Source: Zeus faber
Lineage: Eukaryota > Chordata > Actinopteri > Zeiformes > Zeidae
Reading direction: 5' to 3'
Assembly: GCA_960531495.1 (NCBI GenBank)
Contig: OY482861.1
Coordinates: forward strand, 4,515,001-4,579,000
DNA length: 64,000 nucleotides
Shown: positions 62,981 through 64,000 of the stretch, one piece after another
Layout: every line of letters starts with the position of its first letter
Position numbering within the stretch: position 1 is the first letter of the stretch
Notes under the pieces: generated by a model
Database searches by the model: none
Seen by the model: the letters and a program-made list of their open reading frames with translations, nothing else
Told to the model about the DNA's origin: nothing
Translations under genes and position numbers: made by a program

Positions 62981-64000
62981 CAGGGGGCAATTATTTTTTC
63001 CATGGGGCCACATGAGAAACAGAAAAAATTGTGGAGGGCCGGGCCAAAAGGCTGAACTCAATTCTGCATAATATTAATTGTATTTCTTAATTGTATTTCT
63101 TTTTGACAAGCTGGTAAGGGTAGGCTATATGTTATAATTAAGCAATGAAAAAATGAGGTTCCCTTACAAAAAATGTCATTTATTCAATCAAAATTCCTAA
63201 AGCAATGGTAAACAAAATGTGAACACTTTTGTACCATTTGACTGATATTAGTAAACATTTTTAGTCACATTCCCCCAAACACATTTTGAGTTTCAAGTAC
63301 TGTTGTAAAGTGGTTCACATCATATTGAACTGTCACTGAACATCACTGAACTATGATTTTGAGAAAAAGGCTTCCAAAGAAAGTGTCCCAGTTCAGTGCT
63401 AGTTGGTGCCTTGACATGCCTACATTTGTAGTCTAACCACCTCATTTGGTCTTTTTAAGTTCTTTTTTTTCTTGTTCAGTGAGAGAAATCTAGTCTCTGC
63501 TGGGCTTTACCGAGTGCATCGAAGTCGGGTTAAATGTCTGAGGTAGAGATGCGAAGCACAGCTGACAGATGATCATCAGTGATCATCTGTCAGCTGTTCA
63601 TCAGTATTTGATCTATACCTGGATTTTGTAAACGTCATCATTCAAAATGTTTGTTCACACATGTAAGTAGAGCCAAAGAGAACCAACGTCTTCTGAGCAT
63701 GTCTCCTCATGTTTGGAAAGTTCTCCTCCTTAAGAGAAGAGTAGAAATCCAGCAGAGATCCTGACTTAAAGTGCTCTGCCAGTACTGCATCAGACTGCAG
63801 GTCAATGAGTTCCAGCTGAACATCACTGGGTGCATTATCCACACTGCAGGTAAAGGGAGAGGAAATCATGTGCATTTCATCCTCGATTGTTCTGAGATCT
63901 TCAAATCGCCTTGAAAACTCCGCATGCAATGCTCCTAACATGGATGAGTACCTGCGGAGGTGATCAGCTGATGGTGTGACTTCTTTCAGGGTTTGCATGT
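62981..64000 (-). mobile_element. hAT transposon (GTF2IRD2/ZBED-like transposase), partial
   Basis: The left end CAGGGGGCAATTATTTTTTC is the terminal repeat region with GGGGCCACATGAGAAAC just inside. On the minus strand an open frame from 63998 to 63642 encodes EFSRRFEDLRTIEDEMHMIS, then SPFTCSVDNAP, VQLELIDLQSDAVLAEHF, a KEENFPNMRRHAQ segment and VLFGSTYMCEQTF. This is the C-terminal region of hAT transposases of the type also found in vertebrate GTF2IRD2-like proteins. It ends at a premature stop after CEQTF; the usual following segment is recognisable in a broken frame at about 63570-63640. The 5' part lies beyond the window. Confidence 0.85.
63558..63597. repeat. perfect 18 bp inverted repeat
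   Basis: ACAGCTGACAGATGATCA, a TCAG spacer, then its exact reverse complement. It lies just downstream of the hAT transposase stop on the minus strand. Confidence 0.9.

Overview
This is vertebrate, almost certainly teleost, genomic DNA. It holds spliced exons with GT/AG borders, tRNA-derived SINEs of fish type (V-SINE/HE1-like, and the SINE whose tail carries GTCGCTTTGGATAAAAGCG), L2-, RTE-, Tc1-, hAT-, Helentron- and gypsy-type elements, and endogenous retroviruses (ERVs) with gamma-type Env. The only host gene I recognise is pam (peptidylglycine alpha-amidating monooxygenase). Six consecutive coding exons lie on the + strand at 50.3-60.4 kb, in correct splice phase, and the gene runs off the right edge. 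A CpG-rich stretch at about 48.42-48.83 kb is the likely promoter.

The left 48 kb is a graveyard of nested transposons. At 0-1.7 kb is a CAA/CAG-rich satellite-like array. At 1.7-3.2 kb are fragments of an L2-type LINE, a gypsy element and a Tigger-like MITE. ERV-A spans 3969-22781 (two LTRs, ATAT target duplication). Inside it lies a reverse-oriented solo LTR of ERV-B (8153-8283 plus 18490-18764, CTCC duplication). Inside that solo LTR sits a forward ERV-B provirus (8284-18489, AGAG duplication), which itself carries a solo gypsy LTR (9086-9658, AAAAG duplication) and two SINEs. At 25377-30025 is a near-complete gypsy element in reverse, with two 202-205 bp LTRs and a GAAAC duplication.

A dispersed element of unknown class (element C) begins near 30.15 kb. 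It is interrupted by a reverse ERV fragment (ERV-D, about 30945-32387) and by a second ERV-B copy (32491-42405). That second copy lacks gag and most of pol but keeps the envelope region, broken up by SINEs and by a reverse chromodomain gypsy element (35.1-39.75 kb). The most interesting point is that the surface part of this ERV-B envelope contains two immunoglobulin V-like domains upstream of a furin-like site and transmembrane subunit. The first ERV-B copy has a candidate 2H-phosphoesterase-like domain between protease and reverse transcriptase.

At 42.8-44.0 kb is a Tc1/mariner-type element that has lost part of its catalytic core. At 44.8-48.0 kb is a decayed Helentron-like polyprotein with an OTU protease segment. 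It is interrupted by a second element C copy (itself hit by an ERV-B solo LTR), by a dispersed repeat and by a gypsy fragment.

The pam introns hold a CTAT microsatellite, SINE pieces, a Tc1 element flanked by a 590 bp tandem duplication of its own end, a V-SINE, L2 and RTE LINE remains, and a hAT transposon whose transposase runs off the right edge. Transposon and ERV reading frames carry stops, frameshifts or deletions throughout; no intact autonomous element is visible.
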